A stretch of 64,000 nt of DNA from Galerina marginata (Eukaryota; Basidiomycota; Agaricomycetes; Agaricales; Galerinaceae), in the NCBI GenBank assembly GCA_023014335.1, contig JAECYW010000012.1, forward strand, positions 1,116,001-1,180,000, given 5' to 3'. Made by a program: the position numbers and the translations under genes. Positions 34,973 through 47,100 of the stretch are shown here, piece by piece. Every line of letters begins with the position of its first letter. Position 1 is the stretch's first letter. Below the pieces are notes generated by a model. It was given only the letters and a program-made list of their open reading frames with translations, was not told the DNA's origin and searched no databases.

Positions 34973-36049
34973 TTAATTTGGTCCCAGCTTGCGATTCTCT
35001 TTTTGTTTTGCTCTTTTGTTCTTTTTGGCTTTGTCTCTCTCCTCAATGTTAATTTGACCTTCTTCCTTCTTAGATACTTCTGCCTCCTCCTCCTCATCTG
35101 GTATTTCCCTGCAATCTTCACATAAGCATTCAGCTCCATTCTCCTTGAAGTAGTCAACCCCATAGCAGAGCAAGATTTCTTCTTTGGCTTTGATATTCTT
35201 TGTTGCCATAATGGTAAAGGCATATGTGTTTCGAATAGCAATAAACTATCCAGATTTATTAATATTAAATACCTGTAAACAAGAATTGAAACTCACCTCA
35301 ACATTATAAGAAACACAGCGATGGTTAATGAATCTAATAGGTCCAATCAAGAGTTTTTCTTCGAAAGAGCCATCATTGCGATTGTCGTCATGAGGTGTGA
35401 TAGTGGACAGATCAGTGTACTTTTCAGCTCGATCCTCTGGCATTAAACCAAGGAGTTCTTGGATGTATTCTCCTTGTATGATGTCCTTGTTGGCATAGAT
35501 TGCAAAACCTTTTTGTTTAGCATGGCCAAGAGGTTTGACCTTAAGACGCACTATGGCTGCTGGATTAATAATCAAACTATAGGCGGAGATGCACCTGTGA
35601 GACAATATTAATAGTATATAGATAGATAGATATCTTAAAACCCACCAAAATAGAGTTTCCAAACTTTCTTTTTTCTTGTTTTCCCAGACAAGTGCAGGAT
35701 AATGATGAAGAATACTAGTTGCAAGCTTTTTCGCAGTGGCTATATATCCGTGTGGATCTTGAAAATTAAGGTTGTGCTTGACCTTTTCAAACATAGACCA
35801 GATCATAGAGTGACCAAAAGGTTCCATATTTGTATCAAAAGAGATGGTTTGGATATTATGACTTCTGTTCTGGGATTTTTGCTTCTGTTGAGCAAAGAGA
35901 GCATTGACGATAAGAGGGTCGATATGTAGTATAGCCTGGGAAGGAAGAACAGAAAGGGACAAGTCATTTACAAGAGAGAATTGAATGGAATTTGCTGGAT
36001 TCCAGGTAATAGCAGGATGAGAGGTAGAAGCAACTGCAGAGTCTGCCAT
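34973..36049 (-). CDS. SET-domain protein (predicted lysine methyltransferase)
   Basis: Exons 36049-35646, 35594-35297 and 35245-34973 give 324 codons in phase. SET motifs: KPLGHAKQKGFAIYANKDI with the GxG-like strand and GEYIQELLGLMP, then GPIRFINHRCVSYNVE (the NHxC motif), and IKAKEEILLCYGVDYF followed by a post-SET-like CLCEDC. SET enzymes transfer methyl groups from S-adenosylmethionine to lysines, usually on histones; substrate unknown here. The tail (EEEEAEVSKKEEG, RDKAKKNKRAKQKENRK) is acidic then strongly basic, consistent with nuclear location. A 31-bp minisatellite starts ~60 bp upstream of the start codon. Confidence 0.85.
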
Positions 36050-36116
36050 TGGAGTGAGTGAAAGAAATTAAAGCTCATTGTAGTATCCTGGAATCTTATA
36101 TAGACATACCCTCATA

Positions 36117-36690
36117 GGTTTAGGGCTGCGCGATACTAATTTCATAGCTTTAAAGGCTGCGCAATACTAATTTCATAGCTTTAAAGGCTGCGCAATACTA
36201 ATTTCATAGCTTTAAAGGCTGCGCAATACTAATTTCATAGCTTTAAAGGCTGCGCGATACTAATTTCATAGCTTTAAAGGCTGCGTGATACTAATCTCAT
36301 AGCTTTAAAGGCTGCGCAATACTAATTTCATAGCTTTAAAGGCTGCGCGATATTACTTTCATAGCTTTAAAGGCTGCGCCATACTAATCTCATAGCTTTA
36401 AAGGCTGCACCATATTACTTTCATAGCTTTATAAGCTGTGCGGCACTACATGCATAGCTTTAAGACAGTGTGATGATACTTAGATAGCTTTAATGACTGT
36501 GCAGTGCTATATGCATAGCTTTAATGACTGTGCAATGCTATGTATATGGCTTTAATGACTGCGCAATGCTATGTACATAGCTTTGATGACTGCGCAGTGC
36601 TATATGCGTAGGTTTAATGACTGCGCAATGCTATGTATATGGTTTTAATGACTGCGCAATGCTATGTACATGGCTTTAATGGCTGCGCAG
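36117..36690. repeat. 31-bp minisatellite, ~18 units, upstream of the SET gene
   Basis: Unit GGCTGCGCAATACTAATTTC + ATAGCTTTAAA. Units nearest the SET gene are uniform. Distal ones diverge to a second type (TGACTGCGCAATGCTATGTA + TATGGCTTTAA). All end in a GCGC-containing word. Period measured from starts at 36186 and 36217. Confidence 0.9.
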
Positions 36691-37631
36691 CACAGCACTA
36701 TCCATCATTTATTGTACTATTTTTGTCTTTCAACATCTTTATAAGCGACTGACCTGGGTGTGGATCAGTAGCAATTTCCGCAAGACTCTCCACATCTGCT
36801 TATATCAACCTATATTCTATATTTCTTTGCCTACTTCCTTTCTCTATCACACAGAATGGTCTTAATGACCTTCCATGCACCTGGTTTCCAGAGTTTAAAG
36901 GCTGAGGATGCAACTTTGTAAGTAAATTGGCGGTTATTTGTTGCTTGTCTGATTCCTTTATCAGAAAACCTTGGAAACAGGGTGAACAACATTTTCCACG
37001 CCTGGTTTTCATAGGTTAAAAGTCCAAAGTAAGTAAATCCACTATCATCTATTATATCACTTGTCTGATTGTTTTCATAGAAACCTTTGGAAGGGGGTCT
37101 CCCCCACAGATGAATCCCTCTCCTATCATAGGAGGAAGGAGATAGGGTAGAATAAATATATAGTCTGGGGTTTTGTAACTTAGTTATCTCACAGATGAAT
37201 GGCTTGCCTATTATAAGAGAAAGAAGACAGAGAAGATTAATGAACTGTACTCTTATACAGCCATATGTCTATAGCTAGGAACGTAATTCTGAGACTTTAG
37301 ATTTTTTTGGTGGCTGTGCAGGCTAACCCTAAGAGTACCGTCTGGACGGTACTCTTAGGGTTAGCCTGCACAGCCACCAGATTAGTAACTTTATCTTTTT
37401 TGGGGTGGCTGTGCAAGCTAACCCTAAAAGTACCATCCAGACGGTACTCTTAGTGTTAGCTTTTAGAGGCCTGGACCATAGTCTTGAAACTATCTACTGT
37501 ATTTTGAAGAGTTTTATGTTTTTTACCATAACTTTGTCAGTTTTCAAACAATTTAACTTTTCTTGGTTTTAAAGTGTAAAACTTTAAGTTAAATAGCCAA
37601 CATGTCAGTCAAAGAATACAAAGTCCTAAGT
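36691..37631. other. Intergenic region with telomere-motif palindromes
   Basis: Apart from the hairpins at 37309-37378 and ~37402-37462, holds AT-rich sequence with a few repeated phrases (GAATCCCTCTCCTATCATAG-like near 37110 and 37197). No coding signature. Confidence 0.5.
37309..37378. repeat. 70-bp palindrome with TTAGGG motif
   Basis: Thirty-four-base arms, fully complementary, around a TG centre. The left arm starts GGTGGCTGTGCAGGCTAACC and continues CTAAGAGTACCGTC. It could form a cruciform or an RNA hairpin. A decayed copy follows at ~37402-37462. Confidence 0.9.
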
Positions 37632-40600
37632 CTACGAATTCCAGTAGTTATAGATCTCTTCATGACAGACCCGAACATTCTGATACTTTTTTGCTGCTAT
37701 ATTGTTTCTCTTGGTTTCAGTTCTATGGTCGCCATTGGAGACTCTTGGTGGCCTATCACCACCACCATCACCACCTTGATCTCTTTGTCTAAGCTTCTGT
37801 TGACCCTTATCTTGAGGACTTTCAATCGTAATATCTTCTGGCCTTAAAGGCAGTGTAGAAGGAAGCATAGTTCCATGCATACTGGATCCACTGAATGACC
37901 TTTAAAAAAAAAAAATATTAGTCAGAAGATCTAATCAGCTTAAAAATCAATACCATAAAGAGTTTGTCCTGGCCACCACATATTTCCGATAGTCGCCATA
38001 AATAAAAGAATATTCCTTGAGATCTTTGCGGGCTTGAAGCTGATATTGAGAGCAAATTCCAGGAACAGTATCGTTGTCCTTATGGAGGGGTGCCGTATAG
38101 TTGTTACAGTGATATGTGGTGGCACCTGAAGTGCCCAGTCTGTCACCTTCCTTGCTTGCCTTATCAAGAGCGGTGGAATGATCAAAGGAAAATATTCTCG
38201 CGGCTTCTGAAAGTATCATAGAAGTCTAAAAAAAAGAATATATTAATCAGTGCCTGTCATTTTAGAATAAAATTAAAGAAAGACCTCTGCATCGTTGAAC
38301 AGCAAGTTAATTCCTTCGGAATCCAAACCCTCCATGCCTGGATACATAACATATGCATCCCCAGGAAGGCCTCCCATAGCTATCCGAGAACCTCGGGGAA
38401 CCATAGTCCCTTGAGAAAAAAACTCAAACTGTGAACCGCGCTTTAGGCTTTTGAGATTGAGCTCTTGAAGACCTCGGTGATATTTTAAGAGACGCTTGAA
38501 GATATCACTTGGAAAAGGATTATAAACCCAAAAGTCCAACTGTAATCAAATAAGAAAAATAGTTATTGATTGAAAAATACACTATACCAATTTCGAAGGA
38601 TTTTTCTGGTCGTAGAATTTGAAGAGTTGAAATCCGCATCTCTGAATGACCTCTTCATCATATATAACCTCTTCCAGTTGTAATCGGTCATCAGAAGGAT
38701 GAAGAATAGTAGGCTTCTGGCCACTTTTAAGGTTATTGCCCTACCAGAATAATCAGTAAGAAATCAAGACAATTAAAAGAATAAAGCAGACTGGAATCGC
38801 GTCGATTTGGTCCTTTTTATCTGCAAAAGAAACTCCGACACCAGCCAGAGAAAGATCCAGCTTGTTATCTGTTGAGACAAATATATTTCTTCGGCATTTT
38901 TTGTTGTCGTCCTTTAAGGATTGACAATTTGGACAAGGAGAATTGAGGGTCTAGATGACTATCAGGTTTGGATTAAATATTTGAATTGAATATTGAAACG
39001 TACGGGGCGTTTTTGAAGGATGTTATCACTTAGGTCTTTGAGAACATCCCGAAATGCTATGGTCCTCCCAAGTATAGTTTCTAAGGCTAGGTTTTTATAA
39101 GATGTGAGATGTCCACTCCGGATCTGTTGTTCAAGTACTCGGATAAGGCCTGAATATAGGTCCTGCAGCTTATTTTCATCTTGTAAGGCGTTAAGCTAAA
39201 ATATGAATAAGTAAACTTAAGATTGAAATTAAATAAACAAGGACTAACATCATATTTGTACCAGTCCCTCTTTTTCAATTGATCTGCTTCATGTAAGGCA
39301 AAAGCTAGCCACTGTTTGTAGGCTATGATGAAGTTATCCAGATTCAAAAGAAAATAAACTGAAGAAGGATAACTTTGACGGGGAATGATGTCTGGATATT
39401 CTTTGAAAAATTGTAGTAGCTCTTTTCCCTCTAATTTTCTTGGGCCGTTTAGCTAGAGTAGGTTAGAAGTTGTATTCTTATAGAAAAGAAAATGACTGAC
39501 AGGAAATGTTGGAACTTTATCCAAAGGCATCCAAGTAAGGACTTCTTCTTTAGGTATCCAGGAACATAGAATCAAACTTAAAGACTCAGTAATCCTGTTT
39601 CTCCTTATAAGAGAGACCGCAAAAGAAGCCTTGCAGTGGAGAAGCATATAAGGGCTGCTCCAAAGTTTGACGCTTTTTGCAAGTTGTGAGCTCTACAGAT
39701 GAAGGTTAATCAGGTTATAAATTTGGAAAGCTATTTTACCTTCACAGCGTCCTGCCACTCTGCTCTTGAATAAATACCACGCTGTACTTTGCGTATCTCT
39801 CTTAGGACTCCAACAACATTTTGATACTCTTCTTCGTTGCGCTCTTGAGATAAAGTGGTGTCCTGCAGTTTTGTAGAGTGAATATCCGCTATTTTAAATT
39901 GCAAATTTAATAGTTACCTTTCTGAGTTTATAAGCAGCATCCAGTAAGGTCTTCCAGCTTAGACATTTCAGCTCCCAAAAGCTTGGATTGGCCTCTAGAG
40001 TTTGGTTCCAGGTGGATTGGTTGTTTGAAAGAATAGGCATGTTGTTAAAAGCCTCAAAAGTAACAGAAGATACGGAAGAGTTGACAGAAGTAGTTCGTTG
40101 GGTGCGGTTTATTGTTCGTTTGGGTTGTTTTTGACGCTTTCGAGGTGGTGACTGAGGCCCAGAAGAAATAGACAAAGAATCGAGACCTTCTTCATAGTCA
40201 GAATCGTCATCCTCTTCCTTTTCCGAGTCCTCAATAAATTCCGCAGAATTTTCTTCAGCAACAAAGTCATGCTGGGTAATATCTTCTAAGAAGTTCAGCT
40301 GGTGGTGTTGAGGTTGATTTGTTCCAAACTAACAATATTTAGTAATAAGATTATAGCTGACAAGAAGATTCCTTACCTGCATCTTATCCACAATGTGTTG
40401 AAGCTGCTCTAGATATTTCATAGCTTCCTCTGGATTGTATTTCTGCCAAAATTGGTTTCCAACAAAAAATTGCAAGATTTCCAAGTCTGAGAGGGCCTTT
40501 ATATCCATAGAAATGCTCCTCCTGAGCCAGGTTTTAATTGGTGGCATCTTAGATGATTTAGAATCTTCTCTTCAGTCTGGAGTTCAGCAGGATACCCACA

Positions 40601-40764
40601 AATTTGAGATGATCAACAGCAATCTTGGCCAGAAGTTCCTTCTCCCACAACACTCTGGTGACCTTATCAATTGAGCTCTTCTCCAGTTCTATAAAAGAGG
40701 CAGTTAAGAGACCATTGAGTTCCAAAGAAGAAATAGGCAAAAGAACAGGAGTGTGGCTAGACAT
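37632..40764 (-). CDS. TET/JBP-like 2-oxoglutarate/Fe(II) dioxygenase
   Basis: I can thread 12 exons, from MSSHTPVLLPIS (ATG at 40764) to HEEIYNYWNS (stop at 37632), with introns of ~48-60 nt keeping phase. The C-terminal third has a double-stranded beta-helix pattern: TTYHCNNYTAPLHKDNDT (HxD iron ligands, ~38090), EYSFIYGDYRKYVVARTNSLW, then SFSGSSMHGTMLPS (distal iron His, ~37876). This order resembles the TET/JBP domain expanded in basidiomycetes, where such enzymes oxidise 5-methylcytosine. The middle holds a CPNCQS zinc-like pair. The N-terminal part has an acidic EDSEKEEDDDSDYEE then a basic PPRKRQKQPKR, consistent with nuclear location. Another oxygenase subfamily is possible. Confidence 0.65.
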
Positions 40765-43700
40765 GATGAAGGTAGTTGATAACAAGATTATCTTCTAAAT
40801 GTGACAACACTTGAAGGCGTCACAGGCTGTAAACTTAAAAAAATTGGCTACTCTACTTTCAGGTTCAAACCTACAAACCTGAGATATGCTTTAAGTGAAG
40901 GAATACAACAAGATATATGATAGAGGCCTTTCAAAATGCAAAGAAGAAAGGCAACAAATGTGATGAGGTACTAAGTAGGTCTATATAGCGAGTACCCGCT
41001 AAAGACAGGCGAGTCGGAAGAGGTAAGGTAAGCCAGACGAAGCAAGACAAGCGCGGTGACAGGATACCGCTCAAACAGTGAAGTACGGAGAGGAGAGCAG
41101 CGGTGCAGTAGCGGTGCAGGAAGGCAAGGTTGTGGGGCAAGGTGAAGGTACACATGCCATGTTCTTTGACCTTGCGTCAACGTGGACTCGCGAAAAGTGA
41201 CAGAGGCTGAAGGATGAACATGGTGGTGGGTGAGGGGATCGTCGGCGGGCAACATCAGCCTCAACTACGGGAGCCAACGGCAGCACGGACGACCCCGTTG
41301 ATACCGTTGGGAGGTGAGTGTTGAGGGACGCGGACAGGGGGAGGGTGGGCTGGAAGCTGGCGACTGCGACTGCGAAATGTTGGGCAGCAGCAAGGGCGAG
41401 AGCTGCGTGTGCCGCAACGTCAAGTACCGGCCATTGATGGGCATCCCACCATTCCTCATCGCTGGCTGGGTCCCATTGGCAGAGGGCGAGCGCACTTGGA
41501 CGGAGGCCCTGAGGTGTGCCTCAGGTATCTATACAATGGCTTAGATGATTTATTTATCACGAAAGAAATGCTACGTACGTTGAATGACCCCGTGTCAGGA
41601 TTCATTTTACGGACGGCTTTACTCTCGCGCCGTCGAAAATAGATGTAGGATTCGTTAAGAGTGTCGGATTCATCGCCCTATAATGTATGAATGAGAAATC
41701 TCTAGGTAAAAGGTGAGGAGTAAACTCACATTGAGTGGGGGTATGCTTTCACCGCGAGGCTCTGTATGTCGCCGGATCCTACCATTTATTAGGCGGGTAG
41801 AGCTCATCGTAGTTGTCGACAATGCCGGTGGAGTAGGGGGTGGGGATACAGGCACCTCGTCGTATTCGCAGACAGGAACCAAAAAAGAGAAACAGGGTGG
41901 CAGCCCCCCCCAGCGGGGGTGTGCTATCCCGGCGGACTCGCTGGAGGGAGGCGGATTCGGAGCCTGGGCAACAGACGGGACCGGGTCGACGTCGAACGGC
42001 CGAGGCGAGAGGGGTACTGGGGAGAAGGCAGCGGATGTGAGCAACCGGATTCGACCAAGGAAGCGGCGCTTCGAGTGCCGCATGGTGGATGGAGCGCGGG
42101 CGAGAGCGTAAGGCGAGGAGCGCGGGCAGGACAGGTGAGAGCCGGTAAATCGAGCGCCACGTAGTCTGTGGGCCGTTGAATAAACTTAAGTGAAAGAAAA
42201 CATTGAGAACATACCTAGGAAAGCAAGAAGTTTCGTTCTTACACCTCGTCGTATTCGCAGACGGGGACGACGACGACTATGGGAGATAGTCGAGGCAGCC
42301 GGACGGCGCGCAGTGGTGCGAGGAAGTGATAACCGTAGGGGGAGGAGGGGGGTATTGTTGACGAGGCCCGCTGGCTGCTCGTTTCTCGGTGAGTTGGTTG
42401 TTGCTTTTAATTCATTCTCGGGTTTTCGACTGACTTCCGCGCAGCGAAGTGTATGCCGCGGCTTGGGGGATGTAGGTGGCGATCGCGAATCAGGCCTTCA
42501 GGAGTTGAGGCGGGTGGGCAGGCGATGGCGAGCGGTGGATGAAGTCCCGAGCTTGTGGGCGGCTGAAAATGAGTTGAGTAATCGTTTGACGAAGATATCA
42601 AGTGTTGCTGACCTCGTCATTTCGAAAGGCTTCGTGCCTCAAAACTTTCCCTTTCAACGTGGGCCGCGAAGCTGACGCCCGTCCACCTCGCAACGCCCAT
42701 CATCGAGCCCACGGCCTACAACACCTACTTCCGCACCCCGTGTTCTCCCGCGGCGGCGGCTCCAGCTCCAGCCGTCAAACGAACGAACGAACGAACGACT
42801 GGCAGCGACGATGACGACGACTGCGGGAAAGGGTCGAGACTGCCGGACAGCAGGCAGTGCTGCGAGATGGAGTGGGAGTGGGAGGGGTGGTATTGTTGAG
42901 GAAGCCAGATGGCCGTTCGTTTCGCGGTGAGTCTTCTGTTTTGAATTTCTTCTCGGGTTTCGGATTGACCTCTGCACAGTGAGGTGTATGCCGCGGCTTG
43001 GGGGTGCAGGTGGCGATCGCCAGTCGGGAGATGAGAGTCAAAGGCTGGCGAAGGCGTAACAGAGGGTGTTGATCGTTGAAGTCCCGGAGCTTGTGGGAGG
43101 TGAGTAATTGTTCGACGATGATACGAATGTTACTTACCTCGTCATTTGGGAGGGCTCCGTAAACGCCGAACATTGAACGTCGAGGTTGGGGATGGGGGAA
43201 AAGTTTGGACTCGCTGGAGGGAGGCGGATTCGGAGCCTGGGCAACAGACGGGACCGGGTTGAAGTCGAACGGCCGAGGCGAGAGGGGCATTGGAGAGAAG
43301 GCAGCGGATCGGAGGCGACCGAGGAGGCGGAGCGCGGGCGAGAGGGTAGAAAAGCGCGGGCAAGAGGGTAGTAGCGCGGGAAAGAGGGTGCAAGCGCGGG
43401 CAAGAGAGCGTCATTGTCAATATACTGTATAGGTGGTTGAATAAACTTGAGGAGGAAAGAATAAAACAAGAAACTCACCTCGTAGAAGCACGAAGTTTCA
43501 CGCGCAGAAACAGCGAACAGCGACAGAGGCGACATCGGATGGCCATCACAGCCAGAGCCTTACGCCTCTCGTCGCGTTCGCGGAGAGGAAACCAAGGGCA
43601 AAGAAAAAGAAAACAAAAAAGCGTGGCATCCCCCCAGCGGGGAGTGCACTATCGACCTATCCCGGCGGACTCGCAGGAGGAAAAGCAGGAGGCGAGGGAG

Positions 43701-44522
43701 GCGAAAACTCCCTCGAGGAAAGGAAAGAGGAGAGGGAGGCGAAACTATGAGCAAACGCGAGGTGTCACGCGTGGCGTAACATCAGGTGATGTCCCACTCA
43801 CCTGACTTTCAAAGTCGTACGAGAATCGAAGTCGTACGACTTTGAATATTCTCGGGAGTCGGCACGTCCCTTGTGCTGTGGTCTTTGGTTTCTTTCCATC
43901 ACCTCCCTCGACCCGTCCTCGTCCTCGTCCTTTCCCTCTCCCTCGAATCGCCTTTGCCTTTGCCTTTTGCTCTCCCTCGACTCGCCGTCGCCTTCTCCCT
44001 CTCCCTCAACTCGCCATCGCCTTCTCCCTCGGCTCTCGACTCCCCGCGTTCAATGTGCACGCCTTCAAGTTCCGTTCGTCGCGACTTGCAGCAGGGAGAG
44101 GGTGTAGGACGGGAGACCTTTGAAGAAGGACACCCGCTAGGTACGTGGCTTCAGCCTTTGAACGTGTTCGCGGTGCTAATTCATTTGCCAGCGCAACAAT
44201 GCAGGGAGGCTGGGTGTTTCGGACCCCGTACCCCGCGTTTTGAAGCAGACTGCTACCAATTTGCAGCCCAGCCTTCGTACGAGGATCCGAGGTCCCCCGT
44301 GGTTCCTCACAGCAGCACCACGACTGCCGGGTTTGCCCCACGCCGCTGTCTGCTGGCCGCCTACCCGACGACGATCATCGAATAACGAGGCAAAGGCGAC
44401 CCAAAGAGGCCCCTATCAAGACTACGACCCATGCCATGGTAAGTACACTCCCGCTGCACCACCACTGCTGACACTAACGTTAAAGGTACCAGACACGGTG
44501 ACTAGGCGGGGAGTTTATGGAG

Positions 44523-45736
44523 ACTTGGTTAGAGGCCATTGCTGCGCATGGCAAAAACAAGTTCTTACTTTCAAGGTGAGTCCGACTATAAATACAGGTT
44601 AAATAAGTAAATAATGCATAGTCCGCTCAAATCTGAACCGATTTGGATGATCTTATACTCAAAAACCCTGATTTTTACAAATTTTTTGATACCAAGATCA
44701 TCAAAATTGGCCCAGTAATGGCTGAGATACAGAAACCATGCAGGGTCACTATAGCAGTGGGAGAATTTCCAACCATTGCGTTAGAAACCATTTCTGCCTG
44801 CTATGCAGGCCGGAAAACAAGTTCTTTTACTACGTAAGAACTTGTAACAAGATTAATTATTAGACTACAATAAGAAACTTGTAACAAAATTAATTCTTAC
44901 GTCCCTTAGTTTTTATCGGATTGCCCTGAAACAAAGTGTGTAATTATCAGAAAAATCAGGGCTAAAAGATGGTGTCACATGCGTATTGTCACATCTTGAT
45001 GTGACATACCAAATGCGGAATATTGTTGAAAACACAGTAAATAAGCTATATTGAGAGATTTCAAAGGCATTAAAATGAAATAAAAATACTGATAATGTTT
45101 TTTTTACCTAAGAGATGGTCTGTGCACACATATCACATGACATATCCCTGAGAATATTTTGGTCTAACTTGGTGCCTCAACTGATTTCAAGGGATTTGCA
45201 CAAAGTCCTGCTGTGAGTTTGATTATGTAAGCTTTTAAAACATTATTTTCATGTTATTTGGTCATGTTTTGCAATGTTTGGTGTGCCTTTTATGGGTTAT
45301 CCAGTCAGTTTAACACCAATTTTCGGATTTTCACCAAGTTGAGCTGACTGTTTGCCAGATTTGACACCATGACATCATTGCAAAACATATGTAAATATTT
45401 GTACATTATTTTAGATTGGTCTGGGCCACACATTTTAGCCTATCTAGCTCACTAAAATCCATTTCAAGTGTAAATTTACACAAATTTGCGCTTTTTGGGT
45501 CGTGTGAGCAGGTCACATGACCTAATCGACCCTGGATACACATGCCACATGAAAGCCCTGATTTTTACGAATTTTTTGATACCAAGATCATAAAAATTGG
45601 CCCAGTAATGGCTGAGATACAGAAACCATGCAGGGTCACTATAGCAGTGGGAGAATTTCCAACCATTGCGTTAGAAACCATTTCTGCCTGCTATGCAGGC
45701 CGGAAAACAAGTTCTTTTACTACGTAAGAACTTGTA
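44523..45736 (-). mobile_element. Core composite, 1,214 bp, twin of 26150-27363
   Basis: Simple element 44523-44846 plus 5' arm + core 44847-45736. Same length and essentially the same sequence and orientation as 26150-27363, including the shared loss of AAAAAGCAGAAAAATGAGGC in the simple element. The two composites therefore moved, or were copied, as one unit. Flanks GGAG / ACTGCACG show no duplication. Confidence 0.85.
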
Positions 45737-45861
45737 ACTGCACGCCGGCTGCCTGTGGGTCTACCGCCTGAGGTATGTATGTACCCATCCACTGCGCCAC
45801 GATTCCAGGACTTACTCCATTGGTCTAGCGCTCCGCTCCCTCATCCACCTGGGTAGGAATA

Positions 45862-46110
45862 GGCGACTCGCGATCTATGCGCATCCTTCGACTCGCCTCT
45901 CGCCCTCGACTCCCGCGGCCCCGGTCTTTCTCCCGCTAAGCGGCGAGTCGCGATCTATTCGCACCCTTCGACTCGCCTTTCGCCCTCGACTCCCGCGGCC
46001 CCGGTCTTTCTCCCGCTAAGAGGCGAGTCGCGAGTCGCGATCTATTCGCACCCTTCGACTCGCCTTTCGCCCTCGACTCCCGCGGCCCCGGTCTTTCTCC
46101 CGCTCTTCCT
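45862..46110. repeat. 80-bp tandem repeat, three copies
   Basis: Units beginning GGCGAGTCGCGATCTATTCG at 45862 (variant), 45942 and 46022, each containing CTCGACTCCCGCGGCCCCGG and ending TCTCCCGCTAAG. Confidence 0.85.
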
Positions 46111-46905
46111 TGGCTCTCTGCGTTCAAGAATACGCACCGAGCCGTCGTACGAGGATCTGTGGCCCTCCTGTGGTTCCTCACAGCGGCACCACAACCACCA
46201 TTTGTCCTCCGCCACTGTCTGTTCCCCGCCCACCCGAAGACGATTTGAAGCATGGGCGGGTGCCAATCACCGTGTTATGTCGTTCCAACCCCATCGCCCA
46301 CGACGAGCACCATCTGCACATCCACGACGCAAGGTCGACTTACTTCCTACGACGTCCTGTCCGCATTCGACATAGATCGCCGACGGTCATAGCAGGTGCC
46401 GAGACGACAACCCGCCGCCCTTTGATGATCCACCACACTCTACCTTCGTACGAACAGTCCTGCGGATGGCAAAGCAGATATCACCAAAAGCTAGTCTGTG
46501 AGTACCCAACCGCTGCGAAAAGTCTGCTAGGCTGACCCACCTTCCACCTAGCTATCCACGCTTCAAGCATGACCCCCCCCCACCCCCATTGTTTGAAGAT
46601 CCAGCTGTTTGCCTTTCGGATACCTACCGGCTGATATAAATATATACTGATTTATGGTGCTGCGGCGCTGCAACCAGGCTCACAGTGTCTGGATGCTCTC
46701 TGGCATGTAGATTTGTGGTAGGACTGTTTAATTAAAACATTTATGTTGCTGTAAAGAGTTACAGCCGCTTACTTGTCTTTGGGTCTTCTGTAGTAGATAG
46801 TTTAATATTCAACTATGGTTTAATTAGTTAGATGTTTAAGTGTACTGCAAACTTTAAATTAAAAGTGACTGCGTGTATTATAAGTGAAAGTCTAGACAGT
46901 TCTAA

Positions 46906-46988
46906 GCTAACCCTAAGAGTACCATCCTGACCCTAAGAGTACCGTCCTAACCCTAAGAGTACCGTCCAGACGGTACTCTTAGGGTTAG
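46906..46988. repeat. TTAGGG-motif palindrome cluster upstream of the JmjC-like gene
   Basis: Three direct copies of (T/G)A(A)CCCTAAGAGTACC(A/G)TC followed by one inverted copy, the last two forming a hairpin. It lies ~110 bp before the JmjC-like start codon. Confidence 0.8.
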
Positions 46989-47100
46989 TAGCACAGCCAC
47001 ATGCCTGACCTAAGGCGCGTGTTGATGTTGGTTGCTTTTTGCCTCCTACCGTCAATTTCAACGTCAACTCCCTTTACAGCTCTTGCTTCTTTTCTTGAAT

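Larger units (their letters stand above)
40765..46905. other. GC-rich, gene-poor island with internal duplications
   Basis: Base composition shifts to GC-rich at ~41.0 kb and back at ~46.5 kb. Internal copies: 41937-42040 and 43207-43312 (GGACTCGCTGGAGGGAGGCG...), 42405-42620 and 42935-43150 (TCGGGTTTTCGACTGACTTC...), and phrases near 41880 and 43630 (CCCAGCGGGG). ORFs occur on both strands at once and change frame between the copies, so I do not accept any as genes. It may be captured or inserted DNA inside the giant element. A core composite (44523-45736) is inserted in it. Confidence 0.5.

Noticed and set aside
36117..36690. Regular repeats considered as a CRISPR array
   Set aside because: Units are contiguous with no unique spacers, and the context is a eukaryotic gene promoter; it is a minisatellite.
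41265..46535. Long overlapping ORFs in the GC-rich island
   Set aside because: Open frames occur on both strands together, show arginine/proline/serine bias expected from GC-rich repeats, and do not stay in frame between the internal duplicates.
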